Of a stretch of DNA of 64,000 bases, positions 37,188 to 46,097 are shown one piece after another; position 1 is the first letter of the stretch, and each line of letters starts with the position of its first letter. The notes below the pieces were generated by a model, which did not search any database, was not told the origin of the DNA, and saw only the letters and a list, made by a program, of their open reading frames with translations. The position numbers and the translations under genes were made by a program. The stretch comes from Aliterella atlantica CENA595. Its GTDB lineage: Bacteria; Cyanobacteriota; Cyanobacteriia; Cyanobacteriales; Chroococcidiopsidaceae. The stretch lies in NCBI RefSeq assembly GCF_000952155.1, contig NZ_JYON01000012.1, forward strand, positions 1 to 64,000, written 5' to 3'.

Positions 37188-37745
37188 ATGCAAACCTTAA
37201 TCCAAAAATTCTCAATTATTAAAAGTACGCCAAAAGAAATTCTGCTATTTGATTCCGCATTAGCAGCAGAGGATATTGCCTATATGCTAGGTGGTCAATG
37301 GGACGGATGCAACGGCGTAGTAGTAGATAAGCGCGATCGCATAGCTGTTGATACAGCAGCTAGCTTGGTAGGTGCTACATGGTGCTATGGCGGTGTCTCC
37401 TCTGCTTTTTTAAAGCCTCTAAACGTTGACCAATTCAAAAAGCGCTATGCAGCAGGAGAAAGAAATTTTGTTAATGCTAACTTGAGGGGTGCTGCTCTAG
37501 TTCAGGTAAACTTAAGTGCAATCAACTTAAGTTGGGCAAAATTGAATTTAGCAGACCTAAGCGGAGCAAACTTAAGTAAAGCAGATTTAATATCAGCAGA
37601 TCTACAGGAAGCTAACTTAAGTGGTACAGATTTAACAGGTGCTAATTTATCGATGGCAGATTTAAGAGGGGCGAACCTGCTAGACGCAAAGCTAGAATTA
37701 GCTTGTTTGCGCGGGGCAAAATTACCAAATAATTATCAAATTTGA
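37188..37745 (+). CDS. Pentapeptide-repeat protein with unique N-terminal domain
   Basis: The protein has 185 residues from ATG 37188 (a TTG at 37164 is the alternative). The first ~90 residues are not repetitive (ILLFDSALAAEDIAYMLGGQ). From ~95 the A(D/N)LXX pentapeptides run to the end (LSGANLSKADLISADLQEAN), about 15 units of a right-handed beta helix. The role is unknown. Its 3' end overlaps the convergent ROK kinase gene by 10 nt. Confidence 0.8.
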   Translation: MQTLIQKFSIIKSTPKEILLFDSALAAEDIAYMLGGQWDGCNGVVVDKRDRIAVDTAASLVGATWCYGGVSSAFLKPLNVDQFKKRYAAGERNFVNANLRGAALVQVNLSAINLSWAKLNLADLSGANLSKADLISADLQEANLSGTDLTGANLSMADLRGANLLDAKLELACLRGAKLPNNYQI

Positions 37746-38689
37746 GCGATCGCATCTTCCGCCAAAGCAATAGCGCCCCATAACGGCGCTTCATCGCCTA
37801 ACATAGCTGGGACAATATCAAAATGAACTTCAGGTAAAGCAGTTTCACGGGCTACACGCTGAATTTCTGCCCAAAATGATTCGCCAGCTTTGGTTACACC
37901 ACCACCTAATACAAACCGTTGCGGGTTAATTAAATTCGCAGCATTACCAATAGCTACTCCCAACGCCCAAGCTGCTTTTTGCAAAGCCTCCTCAGCTAAA
38001 TCGTCTCCTTTTGCTGCTGCTTGACTTACTTCTACAGCCGTAATAGATTCTATATTTGCTCCTAAAGTACGCAATATCTTGCCGCGTTCTGGTTGTTGCT
38101 GCAATTGTTCTTGTACTTGCTGGGCGATGTATCTTCCCGATGCTAATCTTTCTAGACAGCCGCGTTTACCGCACAAGCATAAAGGACCTGTAGGATCTAC
38201 TACAATATGTCCAATTTCCCCCGCCATTCCTTCTGTACCGCGCCAGGGGCGATCGCCTAGAATCCAACCACCGCCTACACCTGTACTCACTGTAATATAC
38301 AGCAAGTTACTAAAGCCTTTACCCGCGCCAAAACGATGTTCTCCCATAGCTGCAACATTCGCATCGTTATCTACACTGACAGGAACATTAAATTCTGCGG
38401 CAAGGATGTCAGCTAAGGGTACATTCTCCCAGCCAGGAACGTGATGCGACAAGTGGACTGTACCAGTAATAGCATCTACAGGTCCGCCGAAGCTAACTCC
38501 AATTGCTGCTATTTGTTCTAGTTGCAATTCGCGCTTAAGAGTGCGGACGATCTCTAAATCTGTTGTCGCGCTTGCATTTGGGGGTGATAAAACGCGCCGA
38601 TGCGATCGCAATTGATGTTCGCCGATAGTAATTACAGCCGCCGCCAGTTTAGTACCGCCGAAGTCTAAAGCTAGAATTGATGAAGTCAC
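37736..38689 (-). CDS. ROK family sugar kinase (glucokinase-like)
   Basis: The protein has 317 residues. The N-terminal phosphate loop is LALDFGGTKLAAAV, with catalytic Asp in VSVDNDANVAAMGEH, TGVGGGWIL, and the ROK zinc motif GEIGHIVVD then CLCGKRGCLERLASG. It most likely phosphorylates glucose or a related hexose or amino sugar; the substrate cannot be fixed by sequence. It is transcribed alone and convergent with the pentapeptide gene. ATG 38689 is used. Confidence 0.88.
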   Translation of the reverse strand: MTSSILALDFGGTKLAAAVITIGEHQLRSHRRVLSPPNASATTDLEIVRTLKRELQLEQIAAIGVSFGGPVDAITGTVHLSHHVPGWENVPLADILAAEFNVPVSVDNDANVAAMGEHRFGAGKGFSNLLYITVSTGVGGGWILGDRPWRGTEGMAGEIGHIVVDPTGPLCLCGKRGCLERLASGRYIAQQVQEQLQQQPERGKILRTLGANIESITAVEVSQAAAKGDDLAEEALQKAAWALGVAIGNAANLINPQRFVLGGGVTKAGESFWAEIQRVARETALPEVHFDIVPAMLGDEAPLWGAIALAEDAIAQI

Positions 38690-38884
38690 TGCCTTTATAG
38701 TTCAAACAAAAATTAATTCTACTGTTAGGCTATTACGGAAAGTTTGCTTGCGCAATGCTATAAATCAATTTTTTTAGCAGGGAATGAGCTACAAATGAAT
38801 CTAGAGTCTATTGCCTTAATAATGAATATTTGAGTATAATTTTTTCGCGATCGCTTCCAGACAAAGCTATATTCTAGATATCTT

Positions 38885-39826
38885 ATGATCTCAAGCAATG
38901 TACCTCTTATTTCTGTAATTATTCCAGCTTTTAATTGTGAAACAACTATTCGGGAAACGGTTAACTCTGTTTTAAATCAAACTTGGAAAAATTTAGAATT
39001 AATCGTAATTAATGATGGTTGCCAAGACTCAACTTTAGATATTGTTAAAAGTGTTACAGACTCGCGGCTCAAGGTCTTTTCTTATACTAATTCTGGTGTA
39101 GCTGCTAGTCGCAATCGAGGAATTTCTCATGCTACGGGGGAGTTGATTAGCTTTTTAGATGCTGACGACCTTTGGACAACAGACAAACTAGAAGCCCAAT
39201 TAAAAGCCTTAGAAGCAAATTCTCAAGCAGATGTAGCATATAGTTGGACAGACCATATCGATGGCAATAATCAATTTTTAAGAGGAGGTCCTCGCCATAT
39301 TGTAAATGGAGATGCGTACGTAGAGGTTTTAAAAAGTAATTTTTTAGCTAATGGCTCTAATATATTAGTTCGCTCTCAAGCTTTAAAGGAAGTAGGTGGC
39401 TTTGACAAAGCTTTTACTCCTGCGGAGGACTGGGATATGTATTTGAGGTTAGCAAAGCGCTATCACTTTGTTGCAGTGCCCTCTCCACAAATTTTGTATC
39501 GAATAACTTCTACTTCTGCATCAAGTAATGTTTTTAAGATGGAAGGGGTATGTTTGCAAATTATTGAACAACAATACAGCCAAGCTCCCGCAACCATGCA
39601 GTATCTAAAGACAGAGAGTTTAACTACTCTCTACAAATATTTAATATACAAAATATTTGAAGAATCTACAGGACGACAAAAAGGTATAAGAGCAGGTAAG
39701 TTATTGTGGGGGTACATCAAAAACGATCCTGCTAAACATCGACGGCTTCGTTTTAAGTTTTCCTTGTTGTCTGAAGTTGTAAAAATGACTTTACTGCCTA
39801 GTTATCAGCCATATCTACAATGGTAA
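38885..39826 (+). CDS. Family 2 glycosyltransferase
   Basis: The protein has 313 residues of GT-A fold: VSVIIPAFN-like start (ISVIIPAFNCETTIRETV), LELIVINDGCQDST, RNRGISHATGELISFLDADD with the DXD motif, and a later EDWDMYLRLAKRY acceptor-side motif. There is no membrane helix, so it probably acts at the cytoplasmic face on cell-surface glycans. It is an isolated gene with an AT-rich upstream region; donor and acceptor are unknown. Confidence 0.88.
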   Translation: MISSNVPLISVIIPAFNCETTIRETVNSVLNQTWKNLELIVINDGCQDSTLDIVKSVTDSRLKVFSYTNSGVAASRNRGISHATGELISFLDADDLWTTDKLEAQLKALEANSQADVAYSWTDHIDGNNQFLRGGPRHIVNGDAYVEVLKSNFLANGSNILVRSQALKEVGGFDKAFTPAEDWDMYLRLAKRYHFVAVPSPQILYRITSTSASSNVFKMEGVCLQIIEQQYSQAPATMQYLKTESLTTLYKYLIYKIFEESTGRQKGIRAGKLLWGYIKNDPAKHRRLRFKFSLLSEVVKMTLLPSYQPYLQW

Positions 39827-39914
39827 AAACCCAACTAGCTTATAAATGCATGACAATTATTAAATATTGCATTGCACTACTGCTAGGCTAATTGTGAACC
39901 TCTTGCTCATCGCA

Positions 39915-40655
39915 ATGCCAGAAGTAAGTTTTCGCGTTTTAGCAGAATTAAATGACTTTTTACCTAGCGATCGCAGACAAGTTTGTTTTACCCATTATTT
40001 TAAAGAGCGTCCGTCTATTAAGGACACTATTGAAGCATTAGGCGTACCTCATCCTGAAGTTGAAGCGATCGCTGTAAATGGTAAATGGGTAGATTTTGCC
40101 TACATAATTCAAGATAAAGACCAAATTAGCGTTTATCCTGTCTCCGAAGCTGCAAATATCCAAAATGCAGTTAGTTTGCGATCGCCGCTACCCCAAGTTA
40201 AGCGCTTTGTGCTAGATATTCACTTAGGCAAGCTAGCAAAGTCATTGCGGATGTTGGGGTTTGATACTTTGTATCGCAATGATTACCACGACGATTTATT
40301 AGCGGATATTTCTAGCCGTGAAGGGCGAATTTTGCTGACGCGCGATCGCGGTTTGCTCATGCGGAGTATTGTAACTTATGGCTACTACGTCAGGCACACT
40401 AATCCGCACAAGCAGTTAACAGAAGTATTTCAACGTTTTGCGCTTAAAGAAGGTGTAGCACCATTGCAAAGATGTTTGCGCTGCAATGGTTTATTAGTAC
40501 CAGTAGCTAAAGAGAGTATCATCGACCAGCTACCACCGCAAGTTAGAGAGCAAGTAGATAAATTTTATCACTGTCAGCAGTGTCAGCAAGTATATTGGCA
40601 AGGAACGCATTACGAACGTATGCAAGAGTTTATTAAATCAGTGGTAGATAAATAA
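39915..40655 (+). CDS. Mut7-C RNase-domain protein with N-terminal ubiquitin-like domain
   Basis: The protein has 246 residues from ATG 39915; the longer TTG frame from 39867 lacks support. The N-terminal ~85 residues match the Mut7-C ubiquitin-like domain (SFRVLAELNDFLPSDRRQ, KDTIEALGVPHPEV). The rest is a PIN-like Mut7-C domain (FVLDIHLGKLAKSLRMLGFD, ILLTRDRGLL) ending in a zinc ribbon (CLRCNG, CQQCQQVYW). It probably cleaves RNA; the target is unknown. Confidence 0.82.
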   Translation: MPEVSFRVLAELNDFLPSDRRQVCFTHYFKERPSIKDTIEALGVPHPEVEAIAVNGKWVDFAYIIQDKDQISVYPVSEAANIQNAVSLRSPLPQVKRFVLDIHLGKLAKSLRMLGFDTLYRNDYHDDLLADISSREGRILLTRDRGLLMRSIVTYGYYVRHTNPHKQLTEVFQRFALKEGVAPLQRCLRCNGLLVPVAKESIIDQLPPQVREQVDKFYHCQQCQQVYWQGTHYERMQEFIKSVVDK

Positions 40656-40774
40656 GCTTCTAGCTGCTACACAGAATTGTTTTGAATAGTGCGATCGCTT
40701 TTATCAAGCTTTAGCCATTGCTAGAAAAGTAAATACTCTAGATAGCGAGGAGAAATACATACAAATTATCTACT

Positions 40775-41254
40775 TTAACCCATAAATACAGCACCGCGAG
40801 ATATTAACTCTTGACGTTGCTGATTTGTAATGCCAATACCTGTACCGAAATTGCAATTTTCTACTATTGCACCTTGCCAGATAGTTTCATTTAGCGTTGC
40901 ACCTCGCAAATTAGCATTACTTAAATTTGCACCAGTAAAATTAGCAAATATCAAATCTGCATCAATTAAGCTACTACCACTTAAGTTTGCGTCTGACAAA
41001 TTGCCACGAATAAAGTTTACACCATCTAGAACTAAATCAGGCAACTCTACAGCTTGTAAATTCGGAAACTTAGCTCTGCTAGGATTATTAAAAAAGCGCA
41101 TCACGCAAGCTACATTTGCTTCTGTAAGCGGCATTTTAGTTAAAAAATCTGCATAACGTCCTAAACCAACTTGCTTGAGAGTCAAAAGACGTTCTTGGGG
41201 TGCTTGCAAAAGAAACTGTTTGCCTATTTGGTAATTATTTTGAGTAAGTTGCAT
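40775..41254 (-). CDS. Short pentapeptide-repeat protein
   Basis: The protein has 159 residues. A helical N-terminal part (~1-75) precedes about eight pentapeptide units (~75-125, GVNFIRGNLSDANLSGSSLI, FTGANLSNANLRG). The C-terminus is non-repetitive. The function is unknown. It lies 11 nt downstream of the radical SAM gene on the same strand, so it may be the third gene of an operon with SemiSWEET and the radical SAM gene. Confidence 0.78.
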   Translation of the reverse strand: MQLTQNNYQIGKQFLLQAPQERLLTLKQVGLGRYADFLTKMPLTEANVACVMRFFNNPSRAKFPNLQAVELPDLVLDGVNFIRGNLSDANLSGSSLIDADLIFANFTGANLSNANLRGATLNETIWQGAIVENCNFGTGIGITNQQRQELISRGAVFMG

Positions 41255-41265
41255 TAATTTAATAG

Positions 41266-42921
41266 TTAGCTAGCATTGGGTAACAAACTAAGTTCAGCTT
41301 CGGCTGTTGCTAGATGCTTAATCAAAGTAGATTTAGGTAGAGCTATTTGCAAATGCTCCCAAGGTAATACTTGCTCTTTTGACCAATTGTTAGATACATA
41401 AAATTCCATTTCCGGAATTTGTCCTTGTAACTGCTTAAAAGCGCGGCGATAACTACCTAAAGTGTCGCCATAATGTCGAGTTAATTCTAGTAGATGAGAC
41501 AAACGGCGATCGCCTCTAGACAACAAAGCCTGAATTACTGACCAATTGTAGCTCTCAGGACGAAAATCTATACCTTGTGGTTTCAACTGTTTTTGTAATA
41601 ACTGCAAGCGTTTCTGAGCTTGAGGATTGACTCCAAACCACTGAAAAGGCGTATGAGCTTTGGGGACAAAAGTGCTGCATCCTAGCGTTAAACGCAAGCC
41701 TGGAGCCGCCTTTTTGATAGATTTCATCATCGCTACAGTTTGCTCTACATCTTCTAATTCTTCACCAGGAATTCCTACCATTCCGTAAAGCTTTAAACTG
41801 CTCAATCCGCCTGCTTTAGCATTGATTGCAGCTTGAATAATTTCATCGTTATTTAGTTTTTTATTGATGATTTGGCGCAAACGTGGAGATCCGCTTTCTA
41901 CTGCAATTGTAAGCGATCGCGTGTCTCTTTTAGCAAGGGTTTCTGCTAGTTGTTTTGTTACCGTATTTGTACGTACCGAAGCTATGCTTAAACGCACATT
42001 GTCGTATTGTGGCTTACTTAGATAGTCGAGCAAAGTTGTAAATTCTGGATGTTGAGTTACAGAAGCACCAAGCAAGCCTAAGCGATTAGTTACAGACAAA
42101 CCGCGTTCGATTGCTGGGATTAAAGAAGATTCCAAACTAGCAGTGCGAAAAGGTAAGGTTAAGTAACTTGCTAGGCAAAAACGGCACATTTCTGGGCAAC
42201 TTCTGACTACTTCTACCATGTAAATATTTTCCCAAGCAGCTTTTTCAGTAACTACTGTAGAAGCTGATAAAGTGTTACCTCGGTAAGTTTGCTTGTCTAC
42301 ATGGCTGGGAATTTGATTTGTGACTGGTTGAATTGCTTGAACTTCACCAGTTGCATCTGCATAAGTTACCTCATACAAGCTAGGAACATATACTCCTGGT
42401 ACTTGTGCTAGGTGAATTAATTTAGTTTTTCTGTCAGCATTTCTAACTTGTTTGTATGCGTCTAAAAAGCTACCTAACAAATTTTCACCATCACCTAGCA
42501 AGATAATGTCAAAAAAATCGGCAAAAGGTTCGGGATTAGCGCTTAAAACAGTACCGCCGCCAAAAACTAAAGGATGACTATCGTCTCGATTAGCAGTTCT
42601 GGTAGGGATTTGCAGCGATTCAAGTAAATGGAGGATATTTACATAGTCTAATTCCCACGAACAGGAAAAACCGATTAATTCGGGCGATCGCGGCAACTGT
42701 TCGTGCGTGTCAGTAAATAAACGACTAACAGCCACATCCTGGCGCATTGCCAAAGTAGCCCATACTACTTGATAGCCTAAGCTAGTAATGCCTACTGTGT
42801 ACTCGTTAGGAAAAGCAAAAATAGTCTCTATAGCGTCAGTGTCGGAAGTAGCTGGAGTAAATAACAAGCGTTCGGCAGCAAATACAGAGGCAGTCACGAT
42901 ATGGTTTAGTTTTAGTGTCAC
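41266..42921 (-). CDS. B12-binding-domain radical SAM protein
   Basis: The protein has 551 residues. A cobalamin-binding-like N-terminal domain (~1-190, ELIGFSCSWELDYVNILHLL, VFGGGTVLSANPEPFADFFD) precedes the radical SAM domain (~215-450). That domain has the 4Fe-4S motif CPEMCRFC and late GIPGEELEDV. The product is unknown; related proteins are widespread in cyanobacteria. Its ATG overlaps the SemiSWEET stop by 4 nt (ATGA type), showing translational coupling, and a pentapeptide gene follows by 11 nt. Confidence 0.85.
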   Translation of the reverse strand: MTLKLNHIVTASVFAAERLLFTPATSDTDAIETIFAFPNEYTVGITSLGYQVVWATLAMRQDVAVSRLFTDTHEQLPRSPELIGFSCSWELDYVNILHLLESLQIPTRTANRDDSHPLVFGGGTVLSANPEPFADFFDIILLGDGENLLGSFLDAYKQVRNADRKTKLIHLAQVPGVYVPSLYEVTYADATGEVQAIQPVTNQIPSHVDKQTYRGNTLSASTVVTEKAAWENIYMVEVVRSCPEMCRFCLASYLTLPFRTASLESSLIPAIERGLSVTNRLGLLGASVTQHPEFTTLLDYLSKPQYDNVRLSIASVRTNTVTKQLAETLAKRDTRSLTIAVESGSPRLRQIINKKLNNDEIIQAAINAKAGGLSSLKLYGMVGIPGEELEDVEQTVAMMKSIKKAAPGLRLTLGCSTFVPKAHTPFQWFGVNPQAQKRLQLLQKQLKPQGIDFRPESYNWSVIQALLSRGDRRLSHLLELTRHYGDTLGSYRRAFKQLQGQIPEMEFYVSNNWSKEQVLPWEHLQIALPKSTLIKHLATAEAELSLLPNAS

Positions 42922-43172
42922 TCATATCTAATTTTAAGCCATACGATTATCGAGTTAAAAATCAAAGTCAAGCCATTAGCCGCAATAATCGGTACAGCTT
43001 GCAAGTAAATTCCATATATTAGCCACAGCAAAACGCCTGTATTAAAAATAACTAGCGTATTTAGAGAAATATCTTTAGCTGACTTAGAACGCCAAACTTT
43101 GACTAACTGGGGAATAAAAGCGATCGTTGTTAATGTGCCAGCAATTAATCCTAATAATGTAATAAATTTCAT
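42918..43172 (-). CDS. SemiSWEET sugar transporter
   Basis: The protein has 84 residues with three membrane helices and the PQ-loop pattern (TLTTIAFIPQLVKVWRSKSA). The conserved Asn in NGLTLIFNSIIVW fits the sugar pocket. SemiSWEETs dimerise to make a bidirectional sugar pore in the inner membrane. It overlaps the radical SAM gene by 4 nt. Length and helix spacing are typical. Confidence 0.88.
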   Translation of the reverse strand: MKFITLLGLIAGTLTTIAFIPQLVKVWRSKSAKDISLNTLVIFNTGVLLWLIYGIYLQAVPIIAANGLTLIFNSIIVWLKIRYE

Positions 43173-43253
43173 TTATAAATATTTAAAACTTTTTTAATTA
43201 TTTTGTAGCATTCTATTCTTGCAATCGCTAAATTAATAGCAATTGTACTTTCC

Positions 43254-44078
43254 CTATACCAATAACTTTTCATTAGATAAGAGACGATCTAGAGCATCCA
43301 TGAGTATATTAATTTTTGCTAATAAGCTTTGATTTTCTGATAGGTAAGAAGCACTAATAACTTCGTTTATATTTTCTTCCATGCCAACAGGTAATTTGCT
43401 ACATAAACTTTTAGCATATTGGATTAAACGCTTTTCTCCAGGATGTAATACATAATTTGCAGCAAAAATAATATCAAAATAGCTAGCCATTAAAGCTGCT
43501 ATTCTATGATTTATAGCTATGATGTCGTTACGGCTAATTGCTACTTCTATTTGGTGAAAATAAGAAGAGATATTCTTACGTAAAATTGGATAATTTTTAG
43601 CAACAATTGCTCGCCTTAACAGTTCAGGATAAGGTTGATTTGCTGTTCGTTGCAACTTTTCAAACCAACCATCACGAGAGTATAAGAGATTTGAATGCAC
43701 GATATTCCACCAAAAACAGGTAGAATATCCAACTGATGCTTGATATTCTACTAATACATTCTCTAATTGCGACTCAATCCAATCAGGCGAACGATACATA
43801 ATATCAATTCCGCGTCCAGAATTGATATCTACAAATTCATCACCAGGTTCCCAAAACTGATTATCGATTTCTATTCGGGTAGCAAATTCTCTAGCAATAT
43901 TTGCTCGAAAATCTGTAGGAATCTCCGCGCGAGTATAAACATAAATATCTAAATCGGAGAAACTATCGAAAACGTTAGCAACTTGAGAGCCTGCTAAAGT
44001 AACAGCTATAACTTGAGGTAAATTGCTGAATTTAGTTGCTATTTTCTTTGCAGTTGAAAGATTAGTTGCGCTCGTCAT
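43254..44078 (-). CDS. Nucleotidyltransferase-fold protein
   Basis: The protein has 274 residues from ATG 44078; the open frame reaches 44210 but would overlap the aroC gene. The minimal NTase motif is seen as VTLAGSQVANVFDSFSDLDI (GS then D-L-D), and a helical C-terminal half follows. The family is close to DUF4037/aminoglycoside-type nucleotidyltransferases; the substrate is unknown. It lies 73 nt after aroC on the same strand. Confidence 0.75.
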   Translation of the reverse strand: MTSATNLSTAKKIATKFSNLPQVIAVTLAGSQVANVFDSFSDLDIYVYTRAEIPTDFRANIAREFATRIEIDNQFWEPGDEFVDINSGRGIDIMYRSPDWIESQLENVLVEYQASVGYSTCFWWNIVHSNLLYSRDGWFEKLQRTANQPYPELLRRAIVAKNYPILRKNISSYFHQIEVAISRNDIIAINHRIAALMASYFDIIFAANYVLHPGEKRLIQYAKSLCSKLPVGMEENINEVISASYLSENQSLLAKINILMDALDRLLSNEKLLV

Positions 44079-44151
44079 GAGTTTAGTACATTTATTAAAT
44101 TGTAGAATAAATATTTCTGCTATCCTACAAAATAATAATGCGATCGCAACG

Positions 44152-45240
44152 CTACAATACCTTACACTGCCCTTGATGCCGTAATAGATGATCGCACAAT
44201 ACCAAAGCAACCATAGATTCTACCATAGGAACCGCTCTAGGAAGTACGCAAGGATCGTGCCTACCTTTACCTTTTAGCAGCATTTCCTCACCTTCCTTGT
44301 TCACCGTACGTTGCTCTTTACGGATAGTAGCAGTAGGTTTAAAAGCCACGCGCAGGATAATATTTTCCCCATTAGAAATACCACCTTGAACGCCACCAGA
44401 ACGATTAGTTGCAGTGCGGACTTCACCCTGCTCATCAGTATAAAATTCATCATTATGTTCGCTACCAGTAAGCAAAGTTCCGGCAAAACCCGAACCAATT
44501 TCAAACCCCTTAGTAGCAGGCAAAGACATCACACCCTTAGCAATATCCGCCTCTACCCTGTCAAACACAGGAGAACCCAAACCTTTTGGCACGTTACGGG
44601 CGACACATTCAACCACACCACCTACCGAATCGCCCATACGTCCAATTTGTTCGATGCGTTCGATCATCCGTTCGGCACATTCAGCATCAGGACAGCGGAC
44701 AATATTACTTTCAACCTGCGCCAAAGTAACATTATCAGGATTGACAACAGCCTCCAAATCCTGAATCCGTTTAACATAGGCAACAATTTCTAGCCCAGAA
44801 AAACTAGCAAGAATTTTTTTAGCGATCGCACCTGCTGCAACTCGTCCTATAGTTTCCCTAGCAGAAGAACGTCCGCCACCTTGCCAATTGCGAATACCAT
44901 ACTTAGCATCATAAGTCGCATCAGCATGAGAAGGGCGATAGCTTTGCGCCATTTCATCATAATCTTGAGGACGAGTATCCTTATTTCGCACTAAAATTGC
45001 GATCGGCGTACCCAAAGTCTTACCTTCAAACACCCCCGAAAGAATCTCGCAAGTATCAGCTTCCTTACGCGGTGTCGTAATTTTACTTTGTCCAGGTCGC
45101 CTGCGGTCTAACTCGTACTGAATCTCCGCCTCTGTAATCTCCAGACGAGGAGGACAGCCATCAATTATCACCCCAACACCACCACCATGAGACTCGCCAA
45201 AAGTAGTAACGCGAAACAAATGTCCAAAAGTATTACCCAT
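44152..45240 (-). CDS. aroC: Chorismate synthase
   Basis: The enzyme converts 5-enolpyruvylshikimate 3-phosphate to chorismate using reduced FMN, the last common step of aromatic synthesis. The 362 residues show [18 protein letters not shown] at the start, [14 protein letters not shown], the conserved [16 protein letters not shown], and [14 protein letters not shown]. Length is normal. It is a single gene, divergent from the VOC gene. A perfect 9-bp hairpin lies ~75 nt upstream of its start. Confidence 0.95.
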   Translation of the reverse strand: MGNTFGHLFRVTTFGESHGGGVGVIIDGCPPRLEITEAEIQYELDRRRPGQSKITTPRKEADTCEILSGVFEGKTLGTPIAILVRNKDTRPQDYDEMAQSYRPSHADATYDAKYGIRNWQGGGRSSARETIGRVAAGAIAKKILASFSGLEIVAYVKRIQDLEAVVNPDNVTLAQVESNIVRCPDAECAERMIERIEQIGRMGDSVGGVVECVARNVPKGLGSPVFDRVEADIAKGVMSLPATKGFEIGSGFAGTLLTGSEHNDEFYTDEQGEVRTATNRSGGVQGGISNGENIILRVAFKPTATIRKEQRTVNKEGEEMLLKGKGRHDPCVLPRAVPMVESMVALVLCDHLLRHQGQCKVL

Positions 45241-45315
45241 GATGCGTCTTGTAAGATAGCCTGATGTTTTTGTAACACAATTGAGATAAAAGTCAAAAGT
45301 GAACGCGTTATCTAA

Positions 45316-45336
45316 TTTTAGAGGAAGCCTCTAAAA
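45316..45336. repeat. Small hairpin in the aroC / VOC spacer
   Basis: TTTTAGAGG (45316-45324) and CCTCTAAAA (45328-45336) pair perfectly around AAG. Copies of AAAAGTC flank it on both sides. A dispersed repeat remnant is more likely than a terminator, because both flanking genes diverge. Confidence 0.5.
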
Positions 45337-45436
45337 TCCGCGCGTCAAAAGTCAAAAGTCAAAAATTTTAGTCACATAAAGCGAACAATTTGTATTTCCC
45401 AACAGCCGTTAAGAACTAAACCTCACAAAAAATGCC

Positions 45437-45799
45437 ATGCAAATCGCCCAATGCTTTCACACCGCCATATTAGTAACCGACCTGCAAAAAGCCGAACATT
45501 TTTACACCGACATTTTAGGATTAGCCAAAATAGAGCGAAATCTTAAATATCCTGGAACATGGTATCAAATCGGTAACTTCCAACTCCACCTCATAGAAGA
45601 CAAAACCACAACAACCCAAATACAAAACCCAGAAAAATGGGGACGCAACCCCCATATAGCCTTCACCGTCACCAACTTAGAATCCGCCAAAACCCAACTC
45701 CAGGCACACAACTGCCCAATCCAGCCCAGCGCCTCCGGTAGAGCAGCCCTATTCACCAAAGATCCAGACAACAACATCATAGAGCTAACCCAACTATAA
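45437..45799 (+). CDS. VOC (glyoxalase/bleomycin-resistance) superfamily protein
   Basis: The protein has 120 residues with one VOC fold: CFHTAILVTDLQKAEHFYTD with the first metal His, FQLHLIE with the second His, and NPHIAFTV and NIIELTQL bearing the final His and Glu. It may isomerise or lyse a small substrate; the identity is unknown. The last ten codons and stop are repeated downstream in a tandem array at 45771-46062. Confidence 0.85.
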   Translation: MQIAQCFHTAILVTDLQKAEHFYTDILGLAKIERNLKYPGTWYQIGNFQLHLIEDKTTTTQIQNPEKWGRNPHIAFTVTNLESAKTQLQAHNCPIQPSASGRAALFTKDPDNNIIELTQL

Positions 45800-46062
45800 A
45801 ATTCGTAATTCGTAATTCGTAATTCGTAATTGAAGAGGAAATAACAACATCATTGAACTAGCCCAACTATAAAATTCGTAATTCGTAATTCGTAATTCGT
45901 AATTGAAGAGGCAATAACAACATCATTGAACTAACCCAACTATAAAATTCGTAATTCGTAATTCGTAATTCGTAATTGAAGAGGAAATAACAACATCATT
46001 GAACTAGCCCAACTATAAAATTCGTAATTCGTAATTGAAGAGGAGACAACATTATCGAACTA
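45771..46062 (+). repeat. 73-bp tandem repeat containing copies of the VOC gene 3' end
   Basis: ACAACATCAT recurs at 45771, 45844, 45917 and 45990 with exact 73-nt spacing, and as ACAACATTAT at 46046. Each unit holds the 3' end of the VOC gene (codons for a ...NIIEL(A/T)QL tail and TAA), then AATTCGT heptamers (about four copies, two in the last), then TTGAAGAGG. The first unit overlaps the true end of the gene. The array runs up to the recombinase-like gene. Confidence 0.85.
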
Positions 46063-46097
46063 ACCTAACTCTAAACTCCTACCTCTGCGGTTCGCCC

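Noticed and set aside
44079..44210. N-terminal extension of the nucleotidyltransferase
   Set aside because: It would overlap the aroC end, and the conserved fold begins after ATG 44078.
45771..46062. Possible CRISPR array of 73-bp units
   Set aside because: The whole unit repeats, with no variable spacers, and it contains the VOC gene end.
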